64,000 nt of DNA, taken from JAHEJB01 sp041748175. GTDB taxonomy: Bacteria; Bacteroidota; Rhodothermia; Rhodothermales; Rubricoccaceae. The notes under the pieces were generated by a model, which was not told where the DNA came from, did not search any database, and was given only the letters and a program-made list of their open reading frames with translations. The DNA is taken from positions 34,002-98,001 of the forward strand of contig JBGTDU010000017.1 of the NCBI GenBank assembly GCA_041748175.1, written 5' to 3'. The translations under genes were made by a program, and so were the position numbers. Of the stretch, positions 7,227 through 15,598 are shown piece by piece (position 1 is the first letter of the stretch; every line of letters begins with the position of its first letter).

Positions 7227-7736
7227 ATTGGAGGTAGATTCGTTGGCCCGGTACGCATAGCCCGCTGCAGGCGGGCGGAACGCTTCACGCCCTTGCTTCG
7301 CACGACCTTCAGCGCTTACACTACACGTCCGACCGCCTTAGTACGTTCCGCCGCTTGTTAGCGACCCCGCAACACGCCATGGCTCGATGTGGAAACCGTC
7401 GTGACCACCTGGCCTGACGTCGGCATGACCGTGACCTTTGTCGGCACGGCGAAGCGCGCCGCGGACGGCGAAATGAGTAGGCATTTGGCCGATGTGCTCG
7501 TCCTGCCCGACGGTAAGCTCGTTGGGACGGATGCCCGTTCGCCAGAAAGACACCGACGCGGGCTAGGGTAAGCTGTTACCCGGAGGGAGGATCTGCCCGG
7601 AGGACGAACTTGAGTCTAACGGGCTTGTTCTGGCTTGACCTTTGCGTACCCAGCGTTCCGGATCGGGTGGGCTCCGGGCCTTCCGATCCCGCTCTCCCGC
7701 AGGATTCTGTCCATCCTGCCTCCCTAGCAATGCCCT
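7227..7736. other. 510-bp region without a clear gene, containing an attC-like fold
   Basis: Holds the hicB promoter region, an inverted-repeat structure at 7250-7363 (listed separately), a weak open frame at about 7389-7571 and the leader of the sigma-factor gene. The weak frame (60 codons from 7389, with in-frame sequence continuing upstream) has high third-position GC and reads like a protein tail (LADVLVLPDGKLVGTDARS). It may be the end of a decayed gene, but I recognise no family. Nothing else was seen. Confidence 0.5.
7250..7363 (-). repeat. attC-like imperfect inverted repeat
   Basis: Read on the minus strand this 114-bp segment begins CGCTAACAAGCGG and contains GCGGCGGAACG (7344-7354) pairing with CGTTCCGCCCGC (7271-7282) with one bulge; CCCGC/GCGGG form a further small hairpin at 7261-7275. 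The size, the CTAAC box at one end and the long interrupted stem resemble an integron attC site. However, the opposite end (GGGCTATGCG) does not complement the CTAAC box, so it is not a canonical site. The end nearest hicB carries the 10-bp repeat shared with 6789-6798. Confidence 0.35.
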
Positions 7737-8309
7737 GTGCGTCTTTCCTCGGTAGATACCACCGCCCTCCTGTTGGCTGCTCGTAAGGGAGAGGCGCGCG
7801 CGGCCGACCTTTTATTTGTACGCCTCTACGACGAGCTCCGGCGACTCTCGCAGGGCCATCTCGCCGCCGAGCCCCACGGTGCCACGCTCTCGGCGACCGG
7901 CCTCGTCCACGAGGTTTACCTCAAACTCATTGCGGGCGGAGACTGGACGGACCGAGCCCACTTCATGGCCATCGCGGCCCGTGCCATGCGCCAGATTCTG
8001 ACCGACCGCGCCCGTGCGCGGCAGTCATCCAAGCGGGGTGGGGGAGCCCGGGCGGTCACGCTTGACTACGATATCCTTGGGACTCACCTCCCCGAGGCTG
8101 AACACGACGCCCTCGCCGAGGTCCTCAGCGTGGACGCCGCGCTGGACCGGCTGGCGTCCCGCGACGAGCACCTTGCGCGGCTGATCGAGCTCCGCTTTTT
8201 CGGCGGCCTCGAGGTCCGTGAGGCCGCCGTGGTGCTGGGCGTCTCGGCACGGACAGCCGCCCGACAGTGGTCCCGGGCCAAAGCGCATCTCCGCGCAGAG
8301 CTTGCTTGA
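7737..8309 (+). CDS. ECF-family RNA polymerase sigma factor
   Basis: Protein of 190 residues from a GTG at 7737; an ATG seven bases earlier is out of frame. Region 2 spans about 10-90 (DLLFVRLYDELRRLSQGHL, AHFMAIAARAMRQILTDRAR) and region 4 about 125-188 (HLARLIELRFFGGLEVREAA then VLGVSARTAARQWSRAKAHL). This is the ECF-like subgroup (Sigma70_ECF type) that typically precedes large Ser/Thr kinases rather than an anti-sigma factor. The next gene, 10 bp downstream, is such a kinase, so the pair probably forms one operon in which kinase signalling and promoter choice are linked. Confidence 0.92.
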   Translation: MRLSSVDTTALLLAARKGEARAADLLFVRLYDELRRLSQGHLAAEPHGATLSATGLVHEVYLKLIAGGDWTDRAHFMAIAARAMRQILTDRARARQSSKRGGGARAVTLDYDILGTHLPEAEHDALAEVLSVDAALDRLASRDEHLARLIELRFFGGLEVREAAVVLGVSARTAARQWSRAKAHLRAELA

Positions 8310-8319
8310 CCCCCCGCCT

Positions 8320-10806
8320 ATGCGTTCCGCTCCCGCCTGGGTGGCCCTCGACGACGCGCTCGACCGCGCCCTCGACCTCGAAGGTCTTGAACGAGAATCA
8401 TTCCTGACCACGCTCGACAGCGCGACACGTGAGGCCGTCGCGGCGCTTCTCCGCGACGCGCTCCGCGACGACTCCGTGCTCGACCACCCGGAGGCCGTCC
8501 TCGCCGCGCTTCGAGAGAACGCGGACGACGATGGCCCTGACGAAGGCCGTATCATCGAAGGCGTACGCGTCGGTCCTTATCAGATTGAGGCGCTCATCGG
8601 CGAAGGCGGCATGGGGCGCGTTTTCCGAGCCCATCGGGCGGACGGCGCCTTCGACCAAACGGTCGCAGTCAAGGTGGTGCGCAAAACCTTGTCGCTCGCT
8701 GGATCGGATGTGGCGGATCGCTTCCGGCGCGAGCGCGATATGCTCGCCTCGCTTGACCATCCCGGCATCGCCCGGCTCCTTGATGCAGGCAGGACCGACG
8801 ACGGCGTCCCCTACCTCGTCACCGAGTTTATCGACGGCGCAGCGATCACCACTTGGGCGGAAGAGCACGCGCTGGACGTCAAGGCCCGCGTCCGGCTGAT
8901 GATGGAGGTGGCAAGTGCCATCGACCACGCCCACCGCAGGTTCATCGTCCATCGCGATCTCAAACCGTCGAACGTCCTCGTGACCGCGCGCGACGGGTTG
9001 GCAAGGCCGGTCGTGCTCGACTTTGGAATTGCCAAGTTGCTCGACGACGCCGAAAGCGAGGGCACAGATGGATGCTCCCTCACGCGGACGGGGTTCCGCC
9101 TCCTCACGCCGGCCTATGCCGCGCCCGAGCTGTTCGATCCGACGGCAACCGTGACGACGGCGGCCGACGTGTATGGCCTGGGCGCATTGCTCTATGAGCT
9201 GCTCACGGGCCATCGCCCGCACGACGGCACGGACGGCGCGGGCCCGCCGTCGACGGAGGTGAAGCGGCCCTCCAAGGTGGTTATGCGGTCGGATACGGCG
9301 GCGGCGTTCGAGCCGCTGAAGCGCGCGCGGGCGCTTCAGGGCGACCTGGACACCATCTGCTTGAAGGCGCTCCACTCGGATCCGTCACGCCGCTACATTT
9401 CGGCCGTCGCTTTTGCGGAGGACCTGACGCGGTATCTCGACGGGCGGCCAGTGGATGCGCGGCCCGATTCACTGGCCTACGTAGTGGGGCGTTTCGTGCG
9501 TCGCCACCGGGCGGTCGCTCTGGCTGCAACGGTCGCCGTGCTGGCTCTGGTGGGAGGGCTCACCACCTCGCTCGTATTGCTCGGTCAGGAGCGTGAAGCC
9601 CGTGCCGAAGCGGAGACGGCGGTGGCGCGTGCCACCGAGGCCGCAGACCTGCTGGCCGGGCTCTTCCAGAATGCCAACCCGACCTCAGACGGCAAGCCCG
9701 TTACCGTGCGCGATGCGCTTGACGAGGGCCTCGCGCGCATCGCCGCAGTTGAATCCGACTCCCTTCGTGCCTATCTCTTCGGCGTGCTCGGAGTGACGTA
9801 TATAAAGCTCAGTGAGCTCCAGCGCGCCGACTCCCTTCTCGCCCTCTCGCTTGCCCTCTATGGGGACAATGCATCCGGCGCGAGGATCTCAGAGCTGCGG
9901 ATCTCTTACGCGGCTACCCGTGATGGCTTCGCGGATCACGAAACTGCGCTCGCACTCGGCCGCCGGGTCTACGACGATCTGGGAGGCTCTGGATCTACCT
10001 CCAGCCTTGCCGTCCGCGCGCTCTGTGTCATGTCGAAATCGCATCTGGCGCTCGGGCAACCCCGCGAAGGGCTGCAGCGTGCGATGGAGGCCGTGGTGCT
10101 CGCCCGGGGCGAAGATCTCCACGATCGTGTGCCGCAGGCCCTTTCATCGTTGGGAAATGCTTTTTCGGCTCTGGAACGGTACGACGAAGCCATTCGCGCA
10201 CACCAGGAAGCGGTGCGAGGCTATGAAGAGGTGTATGGACCCGAGGAGATCGTTACCTCCGGGGCAAGGGCAGCACTGGGAGCGGCCCTCAATGCCGCAG
10301 GATCGTATGCTGAAGCGGAGGCAGTCTTCCGAGACCTTGAGGCGTTTCAGACCCGCGTCTTTGGGCCGTCGGTTAGCCTCGTCTATACCCTGGCGTCGAT
10401 CGGTTCCGTCAAGCTGAACCAGGGCCGGTATCGAGAGGCAGCGGCCGTCCTCGATTCGGCGGTCACGATGGGCCGAAACTTCCTTCCTCCCGAGCATCCT
10501 GATCGCTGGCGCTGGCTCACTGCGCTAGCTGTCGCGAAGAATCGGAGTGGTGCGTACAGGAGTGCAGAGGCCGCAGCCCGCGAGGCCCTCACGAGTGCCG
10601 AGGGCGCGTCCGATGTCATCTACACCGGCCGTGCGCTGGCTCAGCTGGGCCTCGCGTTGGACGGAATGGGGCGGACTGACGAGGCGCACGCCATACTGCA
10701 GCGTGCGACGCTGGCGCTTGAAGCGCCCGAGGTGCGGGCGGAGGTCGAGGCCGAGGACATTGCGGCCGTCCGGGCAGCGCTGGCGAATGCATCCGAGGGG
10801 TTGTAG
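8320..10806 (+). CDS. Membrane serine/threonine protein kinase with TPR sensor domain
   Basis: Protein of 828 residues from the ATG at 8320, ten bases after the sigma-factor stop. The kinase domain covers about 87-390, with the glycine loop GEGGMGRVF, the lysine in VAVKVV (about 118), the catalytic loop HRDLKPSN (about 212), DFG (about 234) and APE. All catalytic residues are present. A single membrane helix follows at about 398-422 (VALAATVAVLALVGGL). The extracytoplasmic C-terminal half is a string of TPR-like repeats (for example LGNAFSALERYDEAIRAHQE). The arrangement is that of PknB-like receptor kinases partnered with ECF sigma factors. The TPR domain probably senses envelope proteins, which is inference. 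Confidence 0.93.
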   Translation: MRSAPAWVALDDALDRALDLEGLERESFLTTLDSATREAVAALLRDALRDDSVLDHPEAVLAALRENADDDGPDEGRIIEGVRVGPYQIEALIGEGGMGRVFRAHRADGAFDQTVAVKVVRKTLSLAGSDVADRFRRERDMLASLDHPGIARLLDAGRTDDGVPYLVTEFIDGAAITTWAEEHALDVKARVRLMMEVASAIDHAHRRFIVHRDLKPSNVLVTARDGLARPVVLDFGIAKLLDDAESEGTDGCSLTRTGFRLLTPAYAAPELFDPTATVTTAADVYGLGALLYELLTGHRPHDGTDGAGPPSTEVKRPSKVVMRSDTAAAFEPLKRARALQGDLDTICLKALHSDPSRRYISAVAFAEDLTRYLDGRPVDARPDSLAYVVGRFVRRHRAVALAATVAVLALVGGLTTSLVLLGQEREARAEAETAVARATEAADLLAGLFQNANPTSDGKPVTVRDALDEGLARIAAVESDSLRAYLFGVLGVTYIKLSELQRADSLLALSLALYGDNASGARISELRISYAATRDGFADHETALALGRRVYDDLGGSGSTSSLAVRALCVMSKSHLALGQPREGLQRAMEAVVLARGEDLHDRVPQALSSLGNAFSALERYDEAIRAHQEAVRGYEEVYGPEEIVTSGARAALGAALNAAGSYAEAEAVFRDLEAFQTRVFGPSVSLVYTLASIGSVKLNQGRYREAAAVLDSAVTMGRNFLPPEHPDRWRWLTALAVAKNRSGAYRSAEAAAREALTSAEGASDVIYTGRALAQLGLALDGMGRTDEAHAILQRATLALEAPEVRAEVEAEDIAAVRAALANASEGL

Positions 10807-10895
10807 GCGCCGCCTCGAAACATAGGCTTGGCCCTGCCGCCGGACAGGCGCGGATCCCTTCGCCTCCCGAGTGGGGAGGGCAGCATCCAACGAAA

Positions 10896-10925
10896 GCGGG
10901 GGCAGGACCGAAGCCCCGCCCCCGC
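10896..10925. terminator. GC-rich hairpin between convergent genes
   Basis: GCGGGGGC (10896-10903) pairs with GCCCCCGC (10918-10925) between the ends of the kinase gene and the lectin gene. There is no T-run on either side, so a terminator role is only plausible. Confidence 0.3.
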
Positions 10926-11010
10926 GCGTTGTGTTGCTTCGGCATCTCCGCTGTCCAGAGCAGAGGACACCCGTGGAAGCCTGGAGGCCGCCACGAGCGC
11001 CGCTCCCATG

Positions 11011-12084
11011 TCAATTCGCGGTGAACGTGTACGTTTCGCCGAACACTCCGTAGGTGCTCGTCCCGGTCCAGGGCTGGCCCACCACCTGCCCATCACGCCG
11101 CAGCGTCACGATATAGGGCACCTCGGCCGTGTCGGAACCACATCCATAGTGATTGACCCTGACGCTGTAGGTACCAGCTGGTGGAGGCGTACCATCGGCG
11201 GCACTTTGCCAGATGATATTCTCGACGGTATTCTCTGTGTTCTGGCAGTCAACCCGCGCGTCTACGTCGAGCTCGCCGCCGGAGGGGACGTTCCTTTGTA
11301 GATAGGAAACCTCGGCACCGGCAGGGTCCGCTACGTAAAGGTCGAGGTCCACCACACTTTCCGCGGGGTTGTCCCACTCGAGCGTGACCTGAATATGGCC
11401 GGTCTTCACGACGGTACCGTCAATGGTCATGGTTTCGACGCCAGCTTCGCCTTCGGTGCCGTCGTCGGTGCTGCTGTCGTTCCCGCCGCCGATGATGCTG
11501 TCGGTCCCTCCGCCGGTGACGCCGCCCTCCTGCACCAGGTGCCAGAACTGGCCGGAGACGTTCTGGCACGCGTCCATGTAGGCCGACCCGCCCATAATGT
11601 CAGCACGTTCGATGGGCGAGTTGCCTTCGAGGCACTCGCCGCTGCCCTGCGACATGGTTTTGAGCCGGTAGTGCCCGTTCCCGGCGTCCTCGATGGACCA
11701 GAGCTGGCCGGAGACGTCCTTGCACGTGTCCATAAATGCGTTACCACCGTGGTAGTCGGACGCGGCCCCGTTGGACTCGAGGCAATTGCCGCTGCCCTGC
11801 GACATGGTTTTGAGCCGGTAGTGCCCGTTCCCGGCGTCCTCGATGGACCAGAGCTGGCCGGAGACGTCCTGGCACGTGTCCATAAATGCGTTGCCGCCTT
11901 GGTAGGCGGATGCGGCCCCGTTGGACTCGAGGCACTCGCCATCGCCCCGCCACATTGTCTTGAACCGGTATTGCCCGGAGAAGTCGCCGGAGGACTGGGC
12001 CGAAGCAGCTACGGCTAGTAGGCTGCTTGTGAAGAGGCTGACGGTCAGCAGTGCCGTTAGCCGGAGGAAGGGAGTGGATATCAT
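11011..12084 (-). CDS. Secreted ricin-type lectin repeats plus YfaP/DUF2135-like domain
   Basis: Protein of 357 residues with a signal peptide (RLTALLTVSLFTSSLL, cleavage after AQ about residue 30). Residues about 35-190 contain three copies of a 50-residue repeat with the C-L-E-S-N-G motif, paired cysteines and the ricin-type Q-x-W motif (SGQLWSIED twice, SGQFWHLV once), as in a beta-trefoil carbohydrate-binding lectin. A glycine/serine/threonine linker with GGGTDS and DDGTEGE follows. The final 150 residues (TLEWDNPAESVVDLDLYVAD, TYSVRVNHYGCG, PYIVTLRRDGQVV) match the YfaP/DUF2135 beta-sandwich. Two repeats are nearly identical at DNA level with a 150-bp period (11641 and 11791), suggesting recent duplication. 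No T9SS tail is present. The role is probably glycan binding outside the inner membrane. Confidence 0.8.
   Translation of the reverse strand: MISTPFLRLTALLTVSLFTSSLLAVAASAQSSGDFSGQYRFKTMWRGDGECLESNGAASAYQGGNAFMDTCQDVSGQLWSIEDAGNGHYRLKTMSQGSGNCLESNGAASDYHGGNAFMDTCKDVSGQLWSIEDAGNGHYRLKTMSQGSGECLEGNSPIERADIMGGSAYMDACQNVSGQFWHLVQEGGVTGGGTDSIIGGGNDSSTDDGTEGEAGVETMTIDGTVVKTGHIQVTLEWDNPAESVVDLDLYVADPAGAEVSYLQRNVPSGGELDVDARVDCQNTENTVENIIWQSAADGTPPPAGTYSVRVNHYGCGSDTAEVPYIVTLRRDGQVVGQPWTGTSTYGVFGETYTFTAN
11641..11940 (-). repeat. Two 150-bp near-identical tandem repeats within the lectin gene
   Basis: The units starting at 11641 and 11791 are identical for their first 79 bases and differ at only about a dozen positions over 150. 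Each encodes one 50-residue ricin-like repeat. A third, more diverged unit lies on each side. Confidence 0.85.
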
Positions 12085-12520
12085 TGGGGTACGGAAAGTT
12101 TAAGTTGGAAAGAACCGGCCCGGCGGGCCAGCCCAACACCCGCTGTCTGAAGCGGGCGCTCACCCCAATAGCGAGATTTTCCGCGACCGACTGCCACGCC
12201 CGGTCAACTTTTTTTCGCTGCCCACCTCTGAAACCTGGGACGAACCGACGAGACATGCTCAATCGGCTCTGCGAATGAGAGCACAATTGCGTGATGGGCC
12301 GACGCGGCTCAGGGGGAGCGAGCGTCGCTGGTGGCGCACGGCGAACGTTTTTGGGGAGCATTGCAATCGAACAACGTTGGCGCGGCTCTGGCAACCACTC
12401 TAAAAGAGGAGCCTCGCGTGAGTCCCAATTCAGGGGCCAATGCCTTCGCGATGTGTCAGCCGGACGGTTATCGCGTCATGAAAGATGGGCTCGGTGCAGA
12501 CCAGCCCCGCCACTGCTCGC
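12085..12520. other. 436-bp intergenic region upstream of the lectin gene
   Basis: No convincing gene. It should carry the lectin promoter and 5' leader. Two small hairpins lie in the leader: GGCCCGGCGGGCC at about 12118-12130, and CCCGCT/AGCGGG at 12139-12156. A short plus-strand frame at 12331-12552 has no recognisable content. Confidence 0.6.
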
Positions 12521-13513
12521 CTACCCCACCGTGGCGTGATCCCCGATGTTGAGCGTGCCTGAGAATCCGCGAACGTCCGCATGATGGCCGACTACGGAGT
12601 CGTTGAGCGTTGAGTCGGATACCTGCGCATCTCCGAACACGATACTGTTCGCGATCTCGGAGCCATCGATCACACTTCCAGCCTCAACGGCGACGTTCGG
12701 CCCAACTTCTGAGTTGCGGACGCTAGCGCCCGCTGCGAGGAAAACTGGCTCGTGGATCGTAGAGTTTTCGACGCTTCCAAGGATTTCGTGCTCGCCGTCC
12801 TTTGCCAGCACAATGGCCGATGTCTCCATCAGCGCCGGGATCGTCCCGCAATCGAGCCACTCGGTTACGGATGATGTTGTGAAGGCGAGGCCGTCTTTCA
12901 GCATCCTGTCAAGTGCATCCGTGAGCTGGAATTCTCCGTGGTCCGTGATGTTCTTGTCGATGAGGTTGTCGATGGCGCGGCGCAGAATGGCTCCTTCCTT
13001 CACGTAGTAGATGCCAATGATGGCTAGATCGGATATGAACTCTGTAGGCTTCTCGACGAAATCCGTGATGCGCTCTCCATCTTTCACCACAACGCCAAAA
13101 CGGCTGGGATCCGGAACCTCCTTGACCCAAATCACGGCGTCCGCGCTTAGATCCGGCGGTCCCTCCATATAAAAGAGCGTATCTGCAAACACAACGATGC
13201 ACTCGCCCGCGAGGTGGTCGCCCGCCTGGACGACCGCGTGTGCCGTGCCGAGCGCCGTCTCCTGTACCTCAAAATGTGCGGCCATCCCAAATCGTGCACA
13301 GATTTCAGCGAGTCGTTCTCGCACCTCATCGCCGAAGTCCGGCCCAAGGATGAACACGGCCTCATCCAGTTTGCCGGGAACGGACGAGGCAAAGGTCTCC
13401 ACGATGCGCTCCACCATGGAGCGCCCCGCGACCGGAAGCAGCGGCTTTGGAGTCACGTGCGTGTGGGGGCGAAGGCGCGTACCACGGCCCGCCATGGGGA
13501 CGATGAGCTTCAT
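12521..13513 (-). CDS. Sugar-phosphate nucleotidyltransferase with left-handed beta-helix tail
   Basis: Protein of 330 residues. It begins KLIVPMAGRGTRLRPHTHVTPKPLLPVAG, i.e. the nucleotide-binding loop GRGTRLRP and the K-P-L pattern of COG1208 enzymes. It continues with QETALGTAHAVVQAG, a metal-binding FAD/ADT-type strand and FVEKPTEF. Residues about 240-330 form hexapeptide repeats (SVRNSEVGPNVAVEAGSVID, SIVFGDAQVSDSTLNDSVVG). It forms an NDP-sugar from a sugar-1-phosphate and NTP; the sugar and base cannot be told from sequence alone. It is transcribed away from the OmpA gene and lies on the edge of the polysaccharide locus, so it may supply an activated sugar. Confidence 0.85.
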   Translation of the reverse strand: MKLIVPMAGRGTRLRPHTHVTPKPLLPVAGRSMVERIVETFASSVPGKLDEAVFILGPDFGDEVRERLAEICARFGMAAHFEVQETALGTAHAVVQAGDHLAGECIVVFADTLFYMEGPPDLSADAVIWVKEVPDPSRFGVVVKDGERITDFVEKPTEFISDLAIIGIYYVKEGAILRRAIDNLIDKNITDHGEFQLTDALDRMLKDGLAFTTSSVTEWLDCGTIPALMETSAIVLAKDGEHEILGSVENSTIHEPVFLAAGASVRNSEVGPNVAVEAGSVIDGSEIANSIVFGDAQVSDSTLNDSVVGHHADVRGFSGTLNIGDHATVG

Positions 13514-13834
13514 AGGATGAAGTCTGAAGGATGGGATGCCGGATCTAGGTGTGGAGAATACGCACGTCGGGCAAGTGCGCCTCGTCGTTACGCATCAGGT
13601 TCTTGCGGCGGCCCTGTGAATACCTTCGGGCTTTCTGAAGGCTGTGCAGCACGCCCTACGCATCTGTCCAGACTTTGCACCGCCACAACTTCAAAACGGA
13701 CCGGTGAGAGCATTCTGGGCCTCGTTCGCTTAGCTTGGAATGGAACTTGGAAGCCTGATCTCCGCGTACCAAGAATGTTCGACTGCCTACCGTTGATCGA
13801 ACGCCCTCCTTTCTGCCATCCATCCTCTCACGTC
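13514..13834. other. 321-bp divergent intergenic region
   Basis: Lies between the start codons of the minus-strand nucleotidyltransferase and the plus-strand OmpA gene, so it should hold both promoters. I could not pick out a convincing -35/-10 pair or operator. The plus-strand frame that extends through it from 13214 is an artefact of missing stops. Confidence 0.5.
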
Positions 13835-14536
13835 ATGAAACTATTTCGCTTCCCCGCCGCCACCCTCGCCTTGGCCGCGCTTCTCGCACTCACACTGCCG
13901 CAGGCAGGCTGTGGCCTCAGTAAAACTGCCCAAGGCGCTGGAGTCGGTGCCGGAGCAGGCGCCGTCGTCGGTGGCGTCATTGGTCGCGCAACCGGTTCAA
14001 CTGCTCGTGGTGCCATTATCGGTGCCGCTGTCGGTGGCACTGCGGGCGCTATCATTGGCCGCCAGATGGATAACCAGGCGGAAGAGCTCGAAGAAGAGCT
14101 TGAGAATGCAACGGTCGAACGTGTCTCCGATCCAGTTACAGGAGCCGAGGGTATCGCCATCGTCTTCGACAACGCCCTTCTGTTCGATCTCAACAGTTCC
14201 ACGCTCCGCGCTGGAGTACGGGCTGACCTCGCTGACTTGGCTGCAAGCCTCCGCGAGTACCCCGGTCACGATGCCGTTGTAGTTGGACACGCGTCGAGCG
14301 ACGGGCCGGCCGATCATAACCAGACGCTTTCCGAGAATCGTGCAGATGCTGTCAGCAGCTACCTGATATCGCTCGGCATCGACCGATATCGCCTCACCAC
14401 AGTCGGCATGGGCGAGAATGACCCGATCGCAGACAACGGTACGCAGGCTGGGCGCGAGTCCAACCGTCGCGTCGAGATTTCCATTTATGCCAGCGATGCG
14501 TACCGCCAGCAAATGGAAGAGGAGCACAATGGCTGA
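13835..14536 (+). CDS. OmpA-family outer-membrane protein with glycine zipper
   Basis: Protein of 233 residues from the ATG at 13835, which starts a signal peptide ending at a cysteine (TLPQAGC, about residue 27). This is a lipoprotein-like site with an unusual Q at -3. Residues about 35-75 are a glycine zipper (GAGVGAGAGAVVGGVIGRAT, GAIIGAAVGGTAGAIIG) able to insert in membrane. A short charged helix follows. The C-terminal OmpA peptidoglycan-binding domain, about 100-225, has FDLNSSTLRAG, VVGHASSDGPADHNQTLSE and GMGENDPIADNGT ending NRRVEI. It probably tethers the outer membrane to peptidoglycan. A strong terminator follows at 14585. Confidence 0.9.
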   Translation: MKLFRFPAATLALAALLALTLPQAGCGLSKTAQGAGVGAGAGAVVGGVIGRATGSTARGAIIGAAVGGTAGAIIGRQMDNQAEELEEELENATVERVSDPVTGAEGIAIVFDNALLFDLNSSTLRAGVRADLADLAASLREYPGHDAVVVGHASSDGPADHNQTLSENRADAVSSYLISLGIDRYRLTTVGMGENDPIADNGTQAGRESNRRVEISIYASDAYRQQMEEEHNG

Positions 14537-14584
14537 GACTAGATTCGGGTGCTGATACTGCCTATTGGCATGCCTGTCTATCTT

Positions 14585-14617
14585 GGGCTCTCCGCATTGG
14601 CGGGGAGCCCTTTTTTT
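14585..14617 (+). terminator. Rho-independent terminator after the OmpA gene
   Basis: GGGCTCTCCGC (14585-14595), loop ATTG, then GCGGGGAGCCC (14600-14610) and seven Ts. It is a strong hairpin-plus-T signal, but the next gene starts only 16 bp later. Confidence 0.9.
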
Positions 14618-14632
14618 GTTCGTCAATCATCT

Positions 14633-15370
14633 ATGTCGGAGACCAAGCAGACGCTGAAAGACACGCCATTTTCAGCGGCGAGAAAAATGTCGGCAGAGGA
14701 AATGGCTGCCTGGCAACACACGCGGATAAAAGACACGTGGCGAGTCTTCCGCATCATGGGCGAATTCGTGGAAGGCTTTGAACGCCTCTCGGAAGTAGGG
14801 CCAAGCGTCTCTGTTTTTGGCTCGGCACGGACCAAGCCAGGTACGCGCTATTACGAGATGGGCGTCGAAGTGGCCAGGGAGCTTGTCCGCCATGGTTTTG
14901 CCGTGATCACGGGTGGTGGCCCTGGAATCATGGAGGCCGCCAACAAAGGCGCTCAGGAGGTCGGCGGCGCGTCCATTGGCCTGAACATCGTGCTTCCGCA
15001 CGAGCAAAGGGCCAACCCCTACGTCGATCCGGACAAAATCCTCGACTTCGAGTTCTTCTTCGCGCGGAAAACCATGTTCGTTAAGTATGCGCAGGGCTTC
15101 GTCGTTTTGCCAGGCGGGTTCGGCACGATTGACGAGTTGTTTGAGTCGCTCACGCTGATCCAGACCGGCAAGACCGCGCAGTTCCCCGTCGTGTTGATGG
15201 GGACGGAATATTGGAGCGGCCTCATCGAATGGCTCCGTGGGCACATGCTGGGAGCGGGAAATATCTCGGAAGCAGATCTCAGCCTCTTCGCTCTGACGGA
15301 CGACCCCGCCGAGGCTGTCCAGATCATTGAGAAATTCTGCCGAGAAAAGGGGTTAGCGCCCAATTTTTGA
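14633..15370 (+). CDS. LOG-family (TIGR00730) Rossmann-fold protein
   Basis: Protein of 245 residues. The ATG at 14633 was chosen over upstream codons because those lie inside the terminator hairpin. It shows the LOG family motifs: SVSVFGSARTKPGT near residue 60, GGGPGIMEAANKGA near 110 and the signature PGGFGTIDELFE near 165. Family members are cytokinin-riboside-monophosphate phosphoribohydrolases or nucleotide 5'-monophosphate nucleosidases. The true substrate in bacteria is often an ordinary nucleotide. It sits alone between an OmpA gene and a TPR gene, with no pathway context. The start is unusually close to the preceding terminator, so expression may depend on read-through or a promoter overlapping the hairpin. 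Confidence 0.9.
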   Translation: MSETKQTLKDTPFSAARKMSAEEMAAWQHTRIKDTWRVFRIMGEFVEGFERLSEVGPSVSVFGSARTKPGTRYYEMGVEVARELVRHGFAVITGGGPGIMEAANKGAQEVGGASIGLNIVLPHEQRANPYVDPDKILDFEFFFARKTMFVKYAQGFVVLPGGFGTIDELFESLTLIQTGKTAQFPVVLMGTEYWSGLIEWLRGHMLGAGNISEADLSLFALTDDPAEAVQIIEKFCREKGLAPNF

Positions 15371-15598
15371 CCTGCGCCGCTGAGACCGCGCAGTACTTTC
15401 GCGGCCACGCCTCACTACGAAGATGTCCTCCCTCTCGCACATCATGCTCGGCAAATTGAACGCGGACGCCGCTCGCGTTGCGTTCGACGCGTAGGCACGG
15501 TCTCTGTACTAACGTCCGACCGAGGCATCTCGAACTTCAATTTGTCGATGCCTCATGCATCCGACTCCATCTCCAGTTCTCCCGTCTAAACAACAAAC

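Noticed and set aside
7338..7553. 71-codon minus-strand frame as a cassette gene for the attC-like fold
   Set aside because: The plus-strand frame over the same bases looks more protein-like, and neither has a recognisable family.
12331..12552. 73-codon frame upstream of the lectin gene
   Set aside because: No recognisable motif, and it overlaps the end of the nucleotidyltransferase gene.
13214..13834. Upstream extension of the OmpA reading frame
   Set aside because: It overlaps the divergent nucleotidyltransferase gene, and the signal peptide starts at 13835.
15372..15393. CTGCGC/GCGCAG hairpin after the LOG-family gene as a terminator
   Set aside because: Only six base pairs with a ten-base loop and no T-run; too weak to list.
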